From the NCBI RefSeq assembly GCF_000336755.1, contig NZ_AOLK01000022.1, forward strand, positions 258,748 to 322,747: DNA of 64,000 nt, read 5' to 3'. The notes below the pieces were generated by a model. The model was not told the origin of the DNA and did not search any database. It worked only from the letters and a program-made list of their open reading frames with translations. The DNA comes from Haloferax elongans ATCC BAA-1513 (GTDB taxonomy: Archaea > Halobacteriota > Halobacteria > Halobacteriales > Haloferacaceae). The translations under genes were made by a program, and so were the position numbers. Within the stretch, counting starts at the first letter, position 1; every line of letters starts with the position of its first letter. Below, piece after piece: positions 36,557-46,020 of the stretch.

Positions 36557-38257
36557 TCACGCACCCGGTGGCTCGACCCAGATTGGGCCAACCCACGCGG
36601 CCCCGGGGAACTCGCAGTGTCGCGGAACCTGCGTGACGCGAAGATAGTACACGTCGGCCTCTGACCGTCGCTTCTCGTCCCACGTCATCCCCTCGACAGG
36701 GTCGTCGTCGGTCCACGAGACGCTCGTCGTGTACGTCGAAAGCGGGGCGTCGGGGTCGGCGGTGAGCGCCTGTGTTCGCCACACTTCGCCGTTCTTGACG
36801 ACTTCCACGCGTTCGAGCGGAGCGGTACCAGCAACGTCGACGGCGACTTCCCGGGCCTCGTCGCGGGCGTCGAGTCGGACCGTGCTGTCGGTCTCACCGG
36901 GTGAGACACCTGCAACCGAAATGTCGGCGAGGATGCGGTGTGGTTGAGAAGTACCGTACACTCGGCGCGACCGAAGGGACTCGAAGATGGACGCTCGGGT
37001 CAAGTCAGGAGCGCGGAACGCCGTGAGACCGCCGGGGTAGCTTCGCTCGTTCCAGATTCGCCAGATGCTCGCCCAGCCCACGCCGTCTCTGAGCCACTCG
37101 ATGGTCGACGGGAGATGCGGGTCGGCGTGGATGAGCGAGTGGCCGGGATGCGGGCCGTGGTAATCTGCCCCGGCAATCATCCCGATTCGGTTTCCCATCG
37201 CGAGCGCGTCGCGGACGTAATGGCCCGGGTCGGGAATCTCGCCGCGACCCATCGCCAGCGGGAAGGGGTTCCCGTCGGCCCGGGGGCGCTCGCCGGAGCC
37301 CCACTGTGAGTACACTTCGACCAGCGGCGCGAGTTCGTCGTCGTAGTCGACGGCGGAGAAATCGAAGGGATACATCGCCTCGGTCGGATGGTGGGGTATC
37401 GTCACGACTCGCGAGTCGTGCGTCTGTTCGAACTCGCGGAGGCGGTCCCAGAGCTTCTCGTAGGTGTTCGTCGTTCCGGTCCGCGAGTCGAAGAGGATGG
37501 CGTCGTCTCCGTCTTCGAAGTAGACGTTGATGTGGCCGCCGCAGTTCGGCTGCTTGGTCCACTCGTAGCCGAACAGCGTGACGAACTCACCGGGGTCGTC
37601 GAAGCGGTCTGCAACCCGCCGCAGTCGGTCGAAGTACCAGTTGTGCATCAGCGCGCGCTGGAGCGTCGGCGGGATGAAAAATCCCATCGTGTCGTGGTCG
37701 GTGTAGGCGACGACGTCGAGCGCCATCACGTCGCGGCCGAACCGATAGCCACGTGATGGATTCCCGGTCCCATCGGAGAGCCGCGAGTGGAGGTGGATGT
37801 CGCCCCAGTAGACGCGTTCGGCTGGCTCTTCGGCCGTCACCGACACCGGGTTCGAGACGTACCGCTTGTCGCCGCCGGGACGGGAAAACGTGAGGTAGTG
37901 GATGCCGGGCGTCTCGAAGGACGCTGTGCCGGGGAGCGTGACGTACCCCTCGTCTCGACCGGCGAACGAGACGCGCGATGGATAGTCGGCCTCGTCGTCA
38001 GTCGCCGAGACGTGCAGGTCGCCGTCGTACACGTCGTGGAGTCGCTCGTACTCGTCCCACACCTGCACCGTCAGGTCGAGCGATTCGCCCACGGCGGCCG
38101 TCGAAGGGAGAATCGCGTGAACGCGGTCGAACGACCCGGTTCGACTGGCCCACAGACCACGAAGAGACGGCCGTCGCTCGGCGAAGATGCGGGCAGTCTC
38201 CGCGAACTTCGTGAGCGTGTCGTCGAGCACACCGGACGGTAGGACCGGGGGAACCAA
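36557..38257 (-). CDS. DUF3604 PHP-domain protein
   Basis: A 566-residue protein. After an N-terminal beta-rich domain (about 1-155), the PHP-type metallohydrolase domain begins with 'YWGDIHLHSRLSDGTGNP', followed by 'AYTDHDTMGF', 'VTIPHHPTEAMYP' and 'MIAGADYHGPHPG', the metal-binding His/Asp set. 'EYLRYG'-like text is absent, and a C-terminal beta-rich region (about 440-566) follows. DUF3604 proteins are predicted metal-dependent hydrolases, possibly phosphoesterases; their substrates are unknown. It converges with the exchanger gene. Confidence 0.85.
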   Translation of the reverse strand: MVPPVLPSGVLDDTLTKFAETARIFAERRPSLRGLWASRTGSFDRVHAILPSTAAVGESLDLTVQVWDEYERLHDVYDGDLHVSATDDEADYPSRVSFAGRDEGYVTLPGTASFETPGIHYLTFSRPGGDKRYVSNPVSVTAEEPAERVYWGDIHLHSRLSDGTGNPSRGYRFGRDVMALDVVAYTDHDTMGFFIPPTLQRALMHNWYFDRLRRVADRFDDPGEFVTLFGYEWTKQPNCGGHINVYFEDGDDAILFDSRTGTTNTYEKLWDRLREFEQTHDSRVVTIPHHPTEAMYPFDFSAVDYDDELAPLVEVYSQWGSGERPRADGNPFPLAMGRGEIPDPGHYVRDALAMGNRIGMIAGADYHGPHPGHSLIHADPHLPSTIEWLRDGVGWASIWRIWNERSYPGGLTAFRAPDLTRASIFESLRSRRVYGTSQPHRILADISVAGVSPGETDSTVRLDARDEAREVAVDVAGTAPLERVEVVKNGEVWRTQALTADPDAPLSTYTTSVSWTDDDPVEGMTWDEKRRSEADVYYLRVTQVPRHCEFPGAAWVGPIWVEPPGA

Positions 38258-38412
38258 GAATCGGATGGCGAAGACGACGAATCAACGTCGGGTTCGCGAG
38301 CGCAGTCGCTCACCGAGGAAAAAACTAACTCGCCGCGAGAAGGGAACTGTCGCGACGAGCGAGGTTGATATTGACCGCAAGAGCGGCCGGGGTCGGAGGG
38401 TTCCGAACCTGC

Positions 38413-38541
38413 TTAGTCGCCCGGGGTGTTGCCGCGCTGGTAGCGACCGACCATCTTCCACATCGCTGCGTTCAGGTCTTCGCCGTCGGCAGCGGACTGG
38501 AGCTGTCGGTACAGGTGTTCGGAAACGTCGATGGTAGGCAT
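38413..38541 (-). CDS. 42-residue antitoxin-like protein
   Basis: From Met 38541 the ORF encodes MPTIDVSEHLYRQLQSAADG and a basic-polar helical tail (LNAAMWKMVGRYQRGNTPGD). The strand-then-helix start ('TIDVSEHLYRQLQ') is like ribbon-helix-helix or VapB-type antitoxins. The 53 codons upstream in frame are low-confidence. No PIN-domain or other toxin gene is adjacent, so it is either an orphan regulator or a remnant of a pair. Confidence 0.5.
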   Translation of the reverse strand: MPTIDVSEHLYRQLQSAADGEDLNAAMWKMVGRYQRGNTPGD

Positions 38542-38949
38542 CACCAGTCCATATGTCGTGTATGGTTTTAATACTACTGGAATACAGAACTGAGTAAATT
38601 TGGTCGGAGGGCGAGAGGCTGGTAGCGGGGAATCGCACGACTGCTCGGTATTTCTCATCGAGTTCGAGGGTCCGAAATGGTGACTTTGAGGGACAGCCAT
38701 ATATCAGATTTCGTTGGTTTTCGCTGACAATCGCTCGGCCACCGGCCGTGGTTATCTCCGTGACCGTCGACTAGCTTTCGTCGTCGACGGGGAAGCTGCG
38801 ACACCAACTTTGGCTCGACTACCCCAGAGTGTCGCCAGCCGAATCTCTACATATTATTCGTATGTCTATTTTATTCCTTCGGGGGAAGAGCTAACTTGTA
38901 ATCTGAAAATGATATTGTAGGCGAATAAATAACGGAGTTGCGCCCCACC
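38542..38949. other. 408-base AT-rich spacer, no gene seen
   Basis: The region between the 42-residue gene and the histidine kinase gene has no ORF with family features. A short frame at 38714-38920 (68 residues) lacks supporting motifs. AT content rises after 38840. A TATA-like box near 38925 (GAATAAATAA) is close to the ATG at 38950 and may be part of the kinase promoter. Confidence 0.5.
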
Positions 38950-39900
38950 ATGTCCATTCCATCAACCCACCAACAGTACGGATTTTCCATCGAACAGTGG
39001 CTGAAAACCGTCCTCCGGTGGGAGTTGACGCCGCTTCGAATTTCGTTGCTCTATCTGGTTCTCGGGACAGGGTCGCTCTTTTTCTCGGACGTGTTGTTGG
39101 TCCAGCGGGTCGAATCAGCGGCCTTGCTCGCCCAATTGCAAGCCGCTAAAGGAGGGCTGGAAGTGCTCTTCACCGCCGGTTTCATTTACGTGTTGACGAA
39201 GCGGAGTCGCCGCTCGCTGCAACAGAAGAACGCGTCCCTCCGGGAATTGAAAGAAGAACGCACCGTTCTTCACCGCGTGTTCCGGCACAACCTCCGGAAC
39301 AGCATGAACATCGTCCAAGGCTCGGCGACCAACCTTGCTCGGGACCTTCCAGCCCCGAACGACAACCAGGATATCGACCGTATTCTCCGACAGAGTGACC
39401 GCGTGGTCAGGCTCTGCGAACACGCGTCGACGATAGAGGAGACGACGATGGTCGACGACGAAAATCACGTCGCCATCGACCTCTCGAAACTCGTCGACGC
39501 CACCGTCACCGAAATCCGAGCCCAGTACCCCGACGTCGACATCACCACTGACGTTCCCGACGACCTGACTGCACGGGCACATCCACAACTCGAAACCGCC
39601 CTCGAAGAAGCGATTTCGAACGCGTACCGACACGCCGGTGCCGACTCACCGCATATCGAGGTATCAGCCGAGCGAACCCGCGAGAACGTGGTGGTTCACG
39701 TCGTCGACGACGGACCGGGGATTCCAGACATCGAATACGAGGCGTTAGAGTCCGGTCCGAAAACGTCCATCACGCATGGCTCTGGGTTGGGCATGTGGAT
39801 GATGAACTGGGTGCTTCGGCAATCTGGTGGGGCGCTTCGGTTTCGGCCGTCCGGTTCGGGCGGGCACGTGGTGTTTGTACTGCAGGGTGCCGAGAGATGA
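38950..39900 (+). CDS. Membrane histidine kinase
   Basis: A 316-residue sensor kinase. Two N-terminal hydrophobic segments (about 24-45 and 65-80) form a membrane hairpin, followed by a short coiled region. The H-box is 'VFRHNLRNSMNIVQGSA' with His113, and the HATPase domain has N-box EEAISNAYRHA, G1 DDGPGIPD and G2 'GSGLGMWMMNWVLRQSGG'. No PAS or HAMP domain is visible. Start is ATG 38950; the TTG at 38938 is less likely. No receiver gene is adjacent, so the partner is unknown. Confidence 0.87.
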   Translation: MSIPSTHQQYGFSIEQWLKTVLRWELTPLRISLLYLVLGTGSLFFSDVLLVQRVESAALLAQLQAAKGGLEVLFTAGFIYVLTKRSRRSLQQKNASLRELKEERTVLHRVFRHNLRNSMNIVQGSATNLARDLPAPNDNQDIDRILRQSDRVVRLCEHASTIEETTMVDDENHVAIDLSKLVDATVTEIRAQYPDVDITTDVPDDLTARAHPQLETALEEAISNAYRHAGADSPHIEVSAERTRENVVVHVVDDGPGIPDIEYEALESGPKTSITHGSGLGMWMMNWVLRQSGGALRFRPSGSGGHVVFVLQGAER

Positions 39901-40142
39901 TGCTAATCGGCCTTCTGGATGCACTTCTCAAAGTTGCGTTCGGAGTCTCTGACACGCTCTCAGCTCTCTCACTCGCCAGACAGCGTCGATATGACTCACT
40001 ACGCAGTGTCGACAGCCGTAATCGATGTTGTTGCACGACCGCGAGAGAACACTCTCTATCGGGTGTAGTTTCGTCAGAAGTTGGGTGGCCGGGGAGTTTG
40101 AGCCCCTAACTCTCATCGGCAACGAATCGTTCCCGATGTGAG

Positions 40143-40216
40143 TGGGCCAACGCGGATTTGAACCGCGGGCCTCCCGGTTATCAGCCGAGCGCTCAACCTG
40201 ACTGAGCTATTGGCCC
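40143..40216 (-). tRNA. trnI: tRNA-Ile (anticodon GAT)
   Basis: The minus strand folds as a 74-base tRNA. The acceptor stem GGGCCAA pairs with TTGGCCC followed by discriminator A. The D arm is GCTCAGTCAGGTTGAGC, the anticodon loop CTGATAA contains GAT, the variable loop follows, and the T arm has GCGGTTCAAATCCGC. No intron is seen. CCA is not encoded; it would be added after transcription. Confidence 0.95.
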
Positions 40217-40407
40217 AGGTAAGCGCATTCACTCGTTGTGCGCTGTTGATTTTAAGACTTTCTTTTCGAACCAGCGTTGGTGCGTGTTAGTGAATGTCGC
40301 CGTCGTCGGTCGATTCCGTGATTTCGAGCAGTCGCTATGCACACGGCTACAGGTGTGAAAGCCCCGGAGAACCACGGGACACGAGACAGAACAGCAGAAT
40401 CAGCGCG

Positions 40408-40905
40408 TTACTCGGAGTCGTCGCCGCCGAATCGATACGAGTTGGGGTCGGCGTCGTAGACGCCGTCGCCGCTGGAGTCGCCCTGCGGGAAGCCAGCGGT
40501 CCACACCGTGCCCGAGACGAACCCGTCGGCGCGCTTGTCGAGGTACGGCTTGACGACGAACCGCTTGAGCACCTCGCGGATGGGATAGCGCGTCACCGGA
40601 ATGGAGATGAGGAAGCCGATAGTGTCGGTGACGAGGCCGGGCGTCAGGAGGAACGCGCCCGCCGCGATGAGCAGGCCACCGTCCATGAGTTCGTTCGTCG
40701 GCAGGTCGCCTGTCGCGAACTTCGATTGGAGATTCCGAAGCGTGTGTCTCCCCTCTGCGCGGACGATGAGCATCCCGACCAAGCCGGTCAGGACCACGAG
40801 CGCGACAGTTGGCACGAGGTCGATGTACTGCGCGACGACCACGAGGAGCAAGGCGTCGGAGAGAGGGATGAGGAGCAAGAGCGCCATGAGCGTGCGCGTT
40901 CGCAT
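40408..40905 (-). CDS. fxsA: FxsA family membrane protein
   Basis: A 165-residue protein with about four hydrophobic segments and the FxsA signature in its middle ('DGGLLIAAGAFLLTPGLVTDTIGF') and 'LVGMLIVRAEGRHTLRNLQ'. E. coli FxsA relieves F-plasmid exclusion of phage T7, but its cellular role is unknown. The start is the Met at 40905 (MRTRTLMALLLLIPLSD). A charged C-terminal tail (about 140-165) lies in the cytoplasm. It is divergent from the DUF255 gene. Confidence 0.85.
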   Translation of the reverse strand: MRTRTLMALLLLIPLSDALLLVVVAQYIDLVPTVALVVLTGLVGMLIVRAEGRHTLRNLQSKFATGDLPTNELMDGGLLIAAGAFLLTPGLVTDTIGFLISIPVTRYPIREVLKRFVVKPYLDKRADGFVSGTVWTAGFPQGDSSGDGVYDADPNSYRFGGDDSE

Positions 40906-41031
40906 GGTCGCCACTACCGGGTCGCGGCCCATAGCCCTTTTGTCACCGGAGTGGCGCGGGGGTCATCGACACCCCGCCGTGTGCCTTGCCACCTCGAAGC
41001 GCTTACCCGCATCCACCGCGCATGAACTGAC

Positions 41032-42681
41032 ATGACCGACGAGACGCGCGTCGAGTGGCGAGCGTGGGGTGCTGACGCGTTCGCCGAGGCGCAGTCGGCC
41101 GACAAGCCGATTCTGTTGTCGTTGACAGCGACGTGGTGTTCGGACTGCCACGAGATGGACGCCGAAACGTACGCAGAACCGCGCATCGCTGCGAACATCA
41201 ACGACGACTTCGTCCCGATTCGGGTCGACGTGGACCGACACCCACGGATTCGAGAGCGCTACAACATGGGTGGCTTCCCGTCGACAGTCTTCCTCACGCC
41301 CGACGGGCGGCCCATGACCGGGACGACGTTCGTCCGACCGGACGGGATGCGACAAGTCATAGAGCGCGTCAGAGAGGTGTGGGAAAAGAAGGGGTCCGAC
41401 GCCGGTCGAATGCCTCGCGCGCTCGCCGGCGACCTGCCGCCGGGTGGCGAGCTATCGGAGCGAATCGAAGAACACCTCGCGGGGCAACTGGAGGTCACCT
41501 TCGACGAGCAGCACGGTGGCTGGGGCGACGCCCAGAAGTTCCCACTCCCACGCACCATCGAGTTCGCACTCAAGCGCGACCAACAGCGCGCGCTCCGAAG
41601 TCTGGACGCGGTTCGAGACGGCCTCTTCGACCCTGTCGAGGGTGGGTTCTTCCGCTACGCCGACGACCGCTCGTGGACGAATCCCCACCGCGAGAAGACG
41701 CTCGAATCGAACGCCGCCCTGTTGCGAGCGTTCGCAAACGGGTATCGATACACCGGCGACAGCGCATACCGCGACCCGGCAGTCGAGACGGCGCACTTCC
41801 TCGTCGAGTCGCTGTGGTCGGGGACGGGCTTCGGCGGAAGCATGGGCCCGGCTGCGGGAACCGACTACTACCTCCTCGGTGCCGAAGGGCGCGAGGACTC
41901 GCCCGGCCCGCGAACCGACTTCACCGTCTACGCCGGTGGCAACGCCCTCGCAGTCGACGCGCTTCTCGTCCTCGCCGGGCTCACCGACGACGAGACCGCC
42001 CGCAAGTACGCCGACCGGGCGCTCCATCGAATCGGAGAAGACCTGGTCGACGACGGGGTCGTGACACACTTCCGGTCCGGCGGTGACACAGGCGAGTCGC
42101 TCCTTCTCGAAGACCACGCCCGCGTGGTCGCGGCCGCCTGTCGCGCCCGACAAGTCTTGGGAACCGACGGTGTCGCTGGCGAATCGTACCTCGACTTCGC
42201 GACATCTGTCGCGGATACCGCCATCGACGAACTCTTGGATGACGGGTCGTTCCGCGACGGGCCAGCGACCGGCGACGGCCTCCTCGCACATCCCCTCCGC
42301 CCGCTCGATGGAAATGTCGAGATGGCGAACGCGCTCGTCGACCTCGCCATTCTGACCGGTGACGACCGCTACCGCGACGTTGCCGAAGAGACCATGGCCG
42401 CATTCGCAGGAGCGTGGGACCGCATCGGCGTCCAGGTCGCCGAATTCGGGTCCGTCGCCGCCCGTCTCCTCCGCGACCCACTCGTGGTCGAAATCGGCGG
42501 CGACGTGGGGACAGACCTCCACCGAGCAGCACTCAGAGTGGCCGACCACGAGGCCCTCGTCGTCCCCGACGCGGACGTCGAACACGAGACTGCACGTGTC
42601 AGCCTCGGAGAGACAAATCGAGAGGCAACCACTCCAGACGAGTTGATGCGAGCGGTGTCTTCAGTCACACCCGACGCCTAA
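41032..42681 (+). CDS. DUF255 thioredoxin-fold protein (YyaL-like)
   Basis: A 549-residue protein. The N-terminal DUF255 thioredoxin-like domain has CSDC (Cys36, Cys39) in 'LSLTATWCSDCHEMD' and ends near 'GGFPSTVFLTPDGRPM'. The remainder (about 130-549) is an alpha/alpha barrel resembling six-hairpin glycosidases/epimerases. It matches the YyaL/DUF255 family, though its catalytic chemistry is not known. It is likely cytosolic, as no signal peptide is visible. Confidence 0.85.
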   Translation: MTDETRVEWRAWGADAFAEAQSADKPILLSLTATWCSDCHEMDAETYAEPRIAANINDDFVPIRVDVDRHPRIRERYNMGGFPSTVFLTPDGRPMTGTTFVRPDGMRQVIERVREVWEKKGSDAGRMPRALAGDLPPGGELSERIEEHLAGQLEVTFDEQHGGWGDAQKFPLPRTIEFALKRDQQRALRSLDAVRDGLFDPVEGGFFRYADDRSWTNPHREKTLESNAALLRAFANGYRYTGDSAYRDPAVETAHFLVESLWSGTGFGGSMGPAAGTDYYLLGAEGREDSPGPRTDFTVYAGGNALAVDALLVLAGLTDDETARKYADRALHRIGEDLVDDGVVTHFRSGGDTGESLLLEDHARVVAAACRARQVLGTDGVAGESYLDFATSVADTAIDELLDDGSFRDGPATGDGLLAHPLRPLDGNVEMANALVDLAILTGDDRYRDVAEETMAAFAGAWDRIGVQVAEFGSVAARLLRDPLVVEIGGDVGTDLHRAALRVADHEALVVPDADVEHETARVSLGETNREATTPDELMRAVSSVTPDA

Positions 42682-42695
42682 GTCGGCGGTTTTCC

Positions 42696-42732
42696 AACCG
42701 GATGTTGGTGTAAACATCCGGTTTGTTTATAA
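42696..42732 (+). promoter_or_regulatory. trmB promoter with perfect inverted repeat
   Basis: The arms AACCGGATGTT (42696-42706) and AACATCCGGTT (42713-42723) are an exact 11-base inverted repeat with spacer GGTGTA. It is immediately followed by TTTATAA (42726-42732), 24-30 bases before the ATG at 42756. This is where a TrmB-family regulator would contact its own promoter. Autoregulation is inferred. A terminator function for the upstream gene cannot be excluded, as the stop at 42681 is 14 bases before the repeat. Confidence 0.65.
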
Positions 42733-42755
42733 CGAAGAAACGAGACAGACGGAGC

Positions 42756-43559
42756 ATGGCGAGTCTTCGAGATCTTGGATTATCGGAATACGAAGCGCGG
42801 GCGTACCGCGCGCTCCTTCGGACGGGAGCAACGACGGCCAAAGAACTCTCACGGGCGAGTGACGTTCCGATGGGCCGAATCTACGACGTGTTGAACAGCC
42901 TCGAGCAGTACCACCTCATTCGGAGTCAGGCAGCGAGTCGGCCCAAGAAGTACGTCGCCGTCGAACCCGACACGGCGCTCGACCGGCTGCTCGAAAGCAA
43001 GCGACAGGAGTTAGACGAGAAAGCCCAGCAGTACCAGGAAGTCGTCGACGAGTTGACGACCGAACTCGACGCCGCAGAGCCGGTTCACGACCAGTTCTGG
43101 ACGGCCGCAGTCGGCGACGACGAGACGGTCGACCTGCTCATCGAGCGACTGTCGGCGGCCGACGAGAGCCTCGTGATGGTTGCTGGGACGCCCTCGCCGC
43201 AGTTCGACCTCGGAGCGGTCGGCGACCTCGTCGTCGAAGAAATCGAGGCGGCACTCGAACGCGGCGTCGACGTTTCGGTTCTCATGTCTCCCGATATGGT
43301 CGATTCGCTCCCGGAGAGTGTCGGGCGGCGCTACATGGACCAGCTCTCTGACCACCCGAAGTTCCACGTTCGGACTGCAGAGAATCTGACGGGCGTGTTC
43401 AACCTCATCGACGACGTCGAAGTCTGTATCGAGGTGCCGAATCCGCTGGACCCCGGACAGGCCTTTGCGATGATCGACCTGAAAGACCCGGACTTCGCCG
43501 CGGACCTTCGAGAAACGTTCGAGCCCCGGTGGGAACGGGCGGTCCCACTGGCGCTGTAA
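42756..43559 (+). CDS. TrmB family transcriptional regulator
   Basis: A 267-residue TrmB-type regulator. The N-terminal winged-helix domain ('LGLSEYEARAYRALLRTGATTAKELSRASDVPMGRIYDVLNSLEQYHLI') is diagnostic. It is followed by a coiled linker (about 80-115) and a PLD-like ligand-binding domain ending 'ADLRETFEPRWERAVPLAL'. TrmB members respond to sugars or other metabolites; the ligand is unknown. Start is ATG 42756. An inverted repeat lies just upstream of its TATA box. Confidence 0.92.
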   Translation: MASLRDLGLSEYEARAYRALLRTGATTAKELSRASDVPMGRIYDVLNSLEQYHLIRSQAASRPKKYVAVEPDTALDRLLESKRQELDEKAQQYQEVVDELTTELDAAEPVHDQFWTAAVGDDETVDLLIERLSAADESLVMVAGTPSPQFDLGAVGDLVVEEIEAALERGVDVSVLMSPDMVDSLPESVGRRYMDQLSDHPKFHVRTAENLTGVFNLIDDVEVCIEVPNPLDPGQAFAMIDLKDPDFAADLRETFEPRWERAVPLAL

Positions 43560-43575
43560 GGAAAGTCGGGTTGGG

Positions 43576-44502
43576 TTAGCGCGCGAGTTCGTCGCGAAGC
43601 TGTCCCAGCGTCACTTCTCGTTCTGCGTGGGCGTTGTGCTGGTGAATCGATTCGTCGTTCGACTGCTTCATGTGAACGACGGCGTCATCTGCGAGGTGGT
43701 CGAAGCTCTCGACGACCATCTCGGCCATCGACCGGACGCAGTCTTCGACGAACTTCGCGTTCGCGTGTGCGTGGTACGTCATGTGGTCTTCGTCCGGGCG
43801 CTTCGCGAGGTTGTAGATGCGCGCTGACATCGAATCACGGGCCATGTCGACGAGGTCGATGAGGTCGACATCCGGTGACCCCTCGGTCTCGACGGTGAGC
43901 GTGGCGTGACCGCGCTGGGAGTGACCCGGTTGCGGGACTTGGTCGAGGAACTCCTCGATAGTGTCGTCGTCGACCGCGAGGTCCTGGAGGACGTCGCGGG
44001 CGCGGGACGCCGACATGCCCTGCGAGCAGGGACAGACGGTCATGCCGACGACTTCGGCACCGATCTCTTCGCGGGTTCCCTCGTCGGTTGCCGTCGCACC
44101 GGCGATGATTTTCGCGGTGCTCTGGGTCGCCAGCCCGCTTGCAGGGGTGTCTTCCCGCATGACGAGTTCGGCGGTCATCTTGACCTCGGCGGTCGTCGTG
44201 TAGTCGTGTTTTGCGAGCAATCGTTCGGCAGCGTCGCCGCACATGTCTTCGACGCGATAGGCGGGTTCGGAGACCGCAGCTTCGAGAACCTCGTCGATAA
44301 CCTGCATATTACGGCTCATGTCGATACCCTTGCGTCCGCCGGGCAGGTCGACGAATACCTCGAACTCAGCCATCAAGATGAGCGGCCGCTTGTCGTCACG
44401 GGCAATCTTGACGAGCTTCTCGACGCCTGTGACGCCGACCTGACTCAATCCGACCGTTACGTCGGGCTGAGAGGCCTGTACGTCAGGCAACTGGTGACTC
44501 AT
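43576..44502 (-). CDS. mptA: GTP cyclohydrolase MptA
   Basis: A 308-residue MptA (type IB/GCYH-IB) that converts GTP into a cyclic dihydroneopterin phosphate, the first step of archaeal pterin synthesis and of the precursor for archaeosine. '[17 protein letters not shown]', '[22 protein letters not shown]' and the metal site Cys in '[11 protein letters not shown]' are typical. The C-terminal His-rich '[24 protein letters not shown]' region is also conserved. It is divergent from the Nfu gene and converges with the trmB gene 16 bases away. Confidence 0.95.
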   Translation of the reverse strand: MSHQLPDVQASQPDVTVGLSQVGVTGVEKLVKIARDDKRPLILMAEFEVFVDLPGGRKGIDMSRNMQVIDEVLEAAVSEPAYRVEDMCGDAAERLLAKHDYTTTAEVKMTAELVMREDTPASGLATQSTAKIIAGATATDEGTREEIGAEVVGMTVCPCSQGMSASRARDVLQDLAVDDDTIEEFLDQVPQPGHSQRGHATLTVETEGSPDVDLIDLVDMARDSMSARIYNLAKRPDEDHMTYHAHANAKFVEDCVRSMAEMVVESFDHLADDAVVHMKQSNDESIHQHNAHAEREVTLGQLRDELAR

Positions 44503-44690
44503 CGGGGAAGCAAAAGGACTGTCCGTGATTAGGGCTTTCGGTAGGGGACCCGAATCGGTGCAACTCGCGGTGGCGTACGGCGACGGCTCGTGGAAAGACA
44601 GCAGTCGGTTGCGGGTCCGTTCGACCAGTTCGTGTTCGCGCTCGTGTTAGTGGGACAATCTATTTGCATAATGTTGGCGTATGACATGAT

Positions 44691-45017
44691 ATGAGTGCCG
44701 AAGGCCTCGAACGACAGACCCGGAGTTACCTCAGCAACAACATCCCGCAGATTCAGGAACACGGCGGGTTCTTCGAGATTCAAGACGTGGACGAGAAAGC
44801 GGGTGAAGTGACAGTCGCAATCGGTGGCGCGTGTTCAGGGTGTGGCATCGCACCGATGACGATGAAAGCGATACGGCACCGCCTCCCCGAAGAACTCGAC
44901 GGCATCTCGAAAGTGAACGTGGTTCGCGCGGGCGGGCCGCGAGCCGCGGTCATGCCGACGAAGACCGAGGAGATGGAAGAGATGGACGAGTACGAAGACT
45001 ACTCACCGCCGTTCTGA
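44691..45017 (+). CDS. NifU C-terminal domain (Nfu) Fe-S scaffold protein
   Basis: A 108-residue Nfu-domain protein. The Fe-S ligand motif CSGC is at Cys48 and Cys51 ('GGACSGCGIAPMTMK'), within the typical 'VAIGGACSGC...MKAIRHRLPEEL' context. It is expected to carry or donate Fe-S clusters. The acidic C-terminal tail (MEEMDEYEDYSPPF) is a haloarchaeal addition. It stands alone, divergent from mptA. Confidence 0.9.
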   Translation: MSAEGLERQTRSYLSNNIPQIQEHGGFFEIQDVDEKAGEVTVAIGGACSGCGIAPMTMKAIRHRLPEELDGISKVNVVRAGGPRAAVMPTKTEEMEEMDEYEDYSPPF

Positions 45018-45117
45018 GCGGTCGGTAGTCCGACTGTTTTCGTTCGAGCGTCTCGGCTGTGGGTTGCGTCGCTATCGAGCGGTTGCACCGGCCCGACCCG
45101 AGACCCGGACTCGCTGA

Positions 45118-45543
45118 CTACGGCCAGTCGTCGCGGCCGTCGTCGTCTTCGAAGGGGTCTTCGACCGGGTCGTCGTCGCCAGCGAGAGGCCACTCGGCGG
45201 CGTCGGCCGCCTCTTCGACGGGGAGGAACTCCCAGCCGGCTTCCTCGGCGATACTGCGGTCGTCGTCGGTCGTGCCGACGAAGACGTGTCTGTCCGTGTC
45301 GAACTGACGCATCACGTTTTCGAGGCTCTCCTCGACGCCGCGCGGCCCGGAGAAGAAGTCCTGACGGATTCGCTCCTTCCGGGTGAAGTTGGTCACGACG
45401 TAGGTCGGCTTCTCGCTTACCACGCCGACGTACTTCGACCAGCGCCGCGCGTCGCTAAAGGCCCCATTGGGGTCGGCGAGGCGCTTGAGCGCCTCCAGTT
45501 CGAACGCGAGCGTCATCGTCCCTTGGCCGCCGCCTGCTGCCAT
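45118..45543 (-). CDS. Conserved haloarchaeal protein, DUF7124-like
   Basis: A 141-residue alpha/beta protein starting MAAGGGQGTMTLAFELEALK (45543); a later Met at 45516 is possible. The 'TRKERIRQDFFSGPRGVEESLENVMRQF' segment and 'VFVGTTDDDRSIAEEAGWEFLP' suggest a small helix-strand fold. The tail is Asp-rich. I think it belongs to a haloarchaea-only DUF, without certainty. Function is unknown. Confidence 0.6.
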   Translation of the reverse strand: MAAGGGQGTMTLAFELEALKRLADPNGAFSDARRWSKYVGVVSEKPTYVVTNFTRKERIRQDFFSGPRGVEESLENVMRQFDTDRHVFVGTTDDDRSIAEEAGWEFLPVEEAADAAEWPLAGDDDPVEDPFEDDDGRDDWP

Positions 45544-45663
45544 GTCCTGCGATAGCGGCGAAGCGTGGAAAACCACTTCGGTCCTCGCCGTCGCTCGGCA
45601 GCACGGCTCGCGGGTGACGGGACGACAGGAAAGTCGTTGTAAGCGAACGATACAGTGGGACGT

Positions 45664-45903
45664 CTACTGGATGCGGACGTACTCAGTAAATACGACGACG
45701 TCTCCACGCGAGAGATTCGTGGATTCCGGGTCGATATCGAGGTGACCCGAGGGAAGCGCAGTCGTGAGAGCCTGTTGCGTCCGGTCGCTCAGTTCGTCGA
45801 AGTGTCGAACCCGAGCACCCGGGGGAACGTCCGTGATTGGCACGACGGCAGGAGCAGCTTTGAACGCTGACGCCGATGCCGGCTGTCCATCCTTCGATGA
45901 CAT
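45664..45903 (-). CDS. Small haloarchaeal protein with FDEL...FTEYVR end
   Basis: A 79-residue protein if started at MSSKDGQPASA (45903); an upstream Met at 45945 adds 14 residues. The C-terminal half 'VRHFDELSDRTQQALTTAL...VVVFTEYVRIQ' resembles a haloarchaeal domain seen in many small proteins ('FDELSE... F.DYYRV'), often annotated as DUF7979. Function is unknown. It is not part of an evident operon. Confidence 0.5.
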   Translation of the reverse strand: MSSKDGQPASASAFKAAPAVVPITDVPPGARVRHFDELSDRTQQALTTALPSGHLDIDPESTNLSRGDVVVFTEYVRIQ

Positions 45904-46020
45904 ATGGTAACACATGGCTTTGGATACCATAAGTGTTTGTGACATATCAACGTATCACAATCCATGAATGAGTGACAGGGTTACTGGGAGAGTCGGCGTG
46001 TTCGACAGCCAGCCGCGTCG

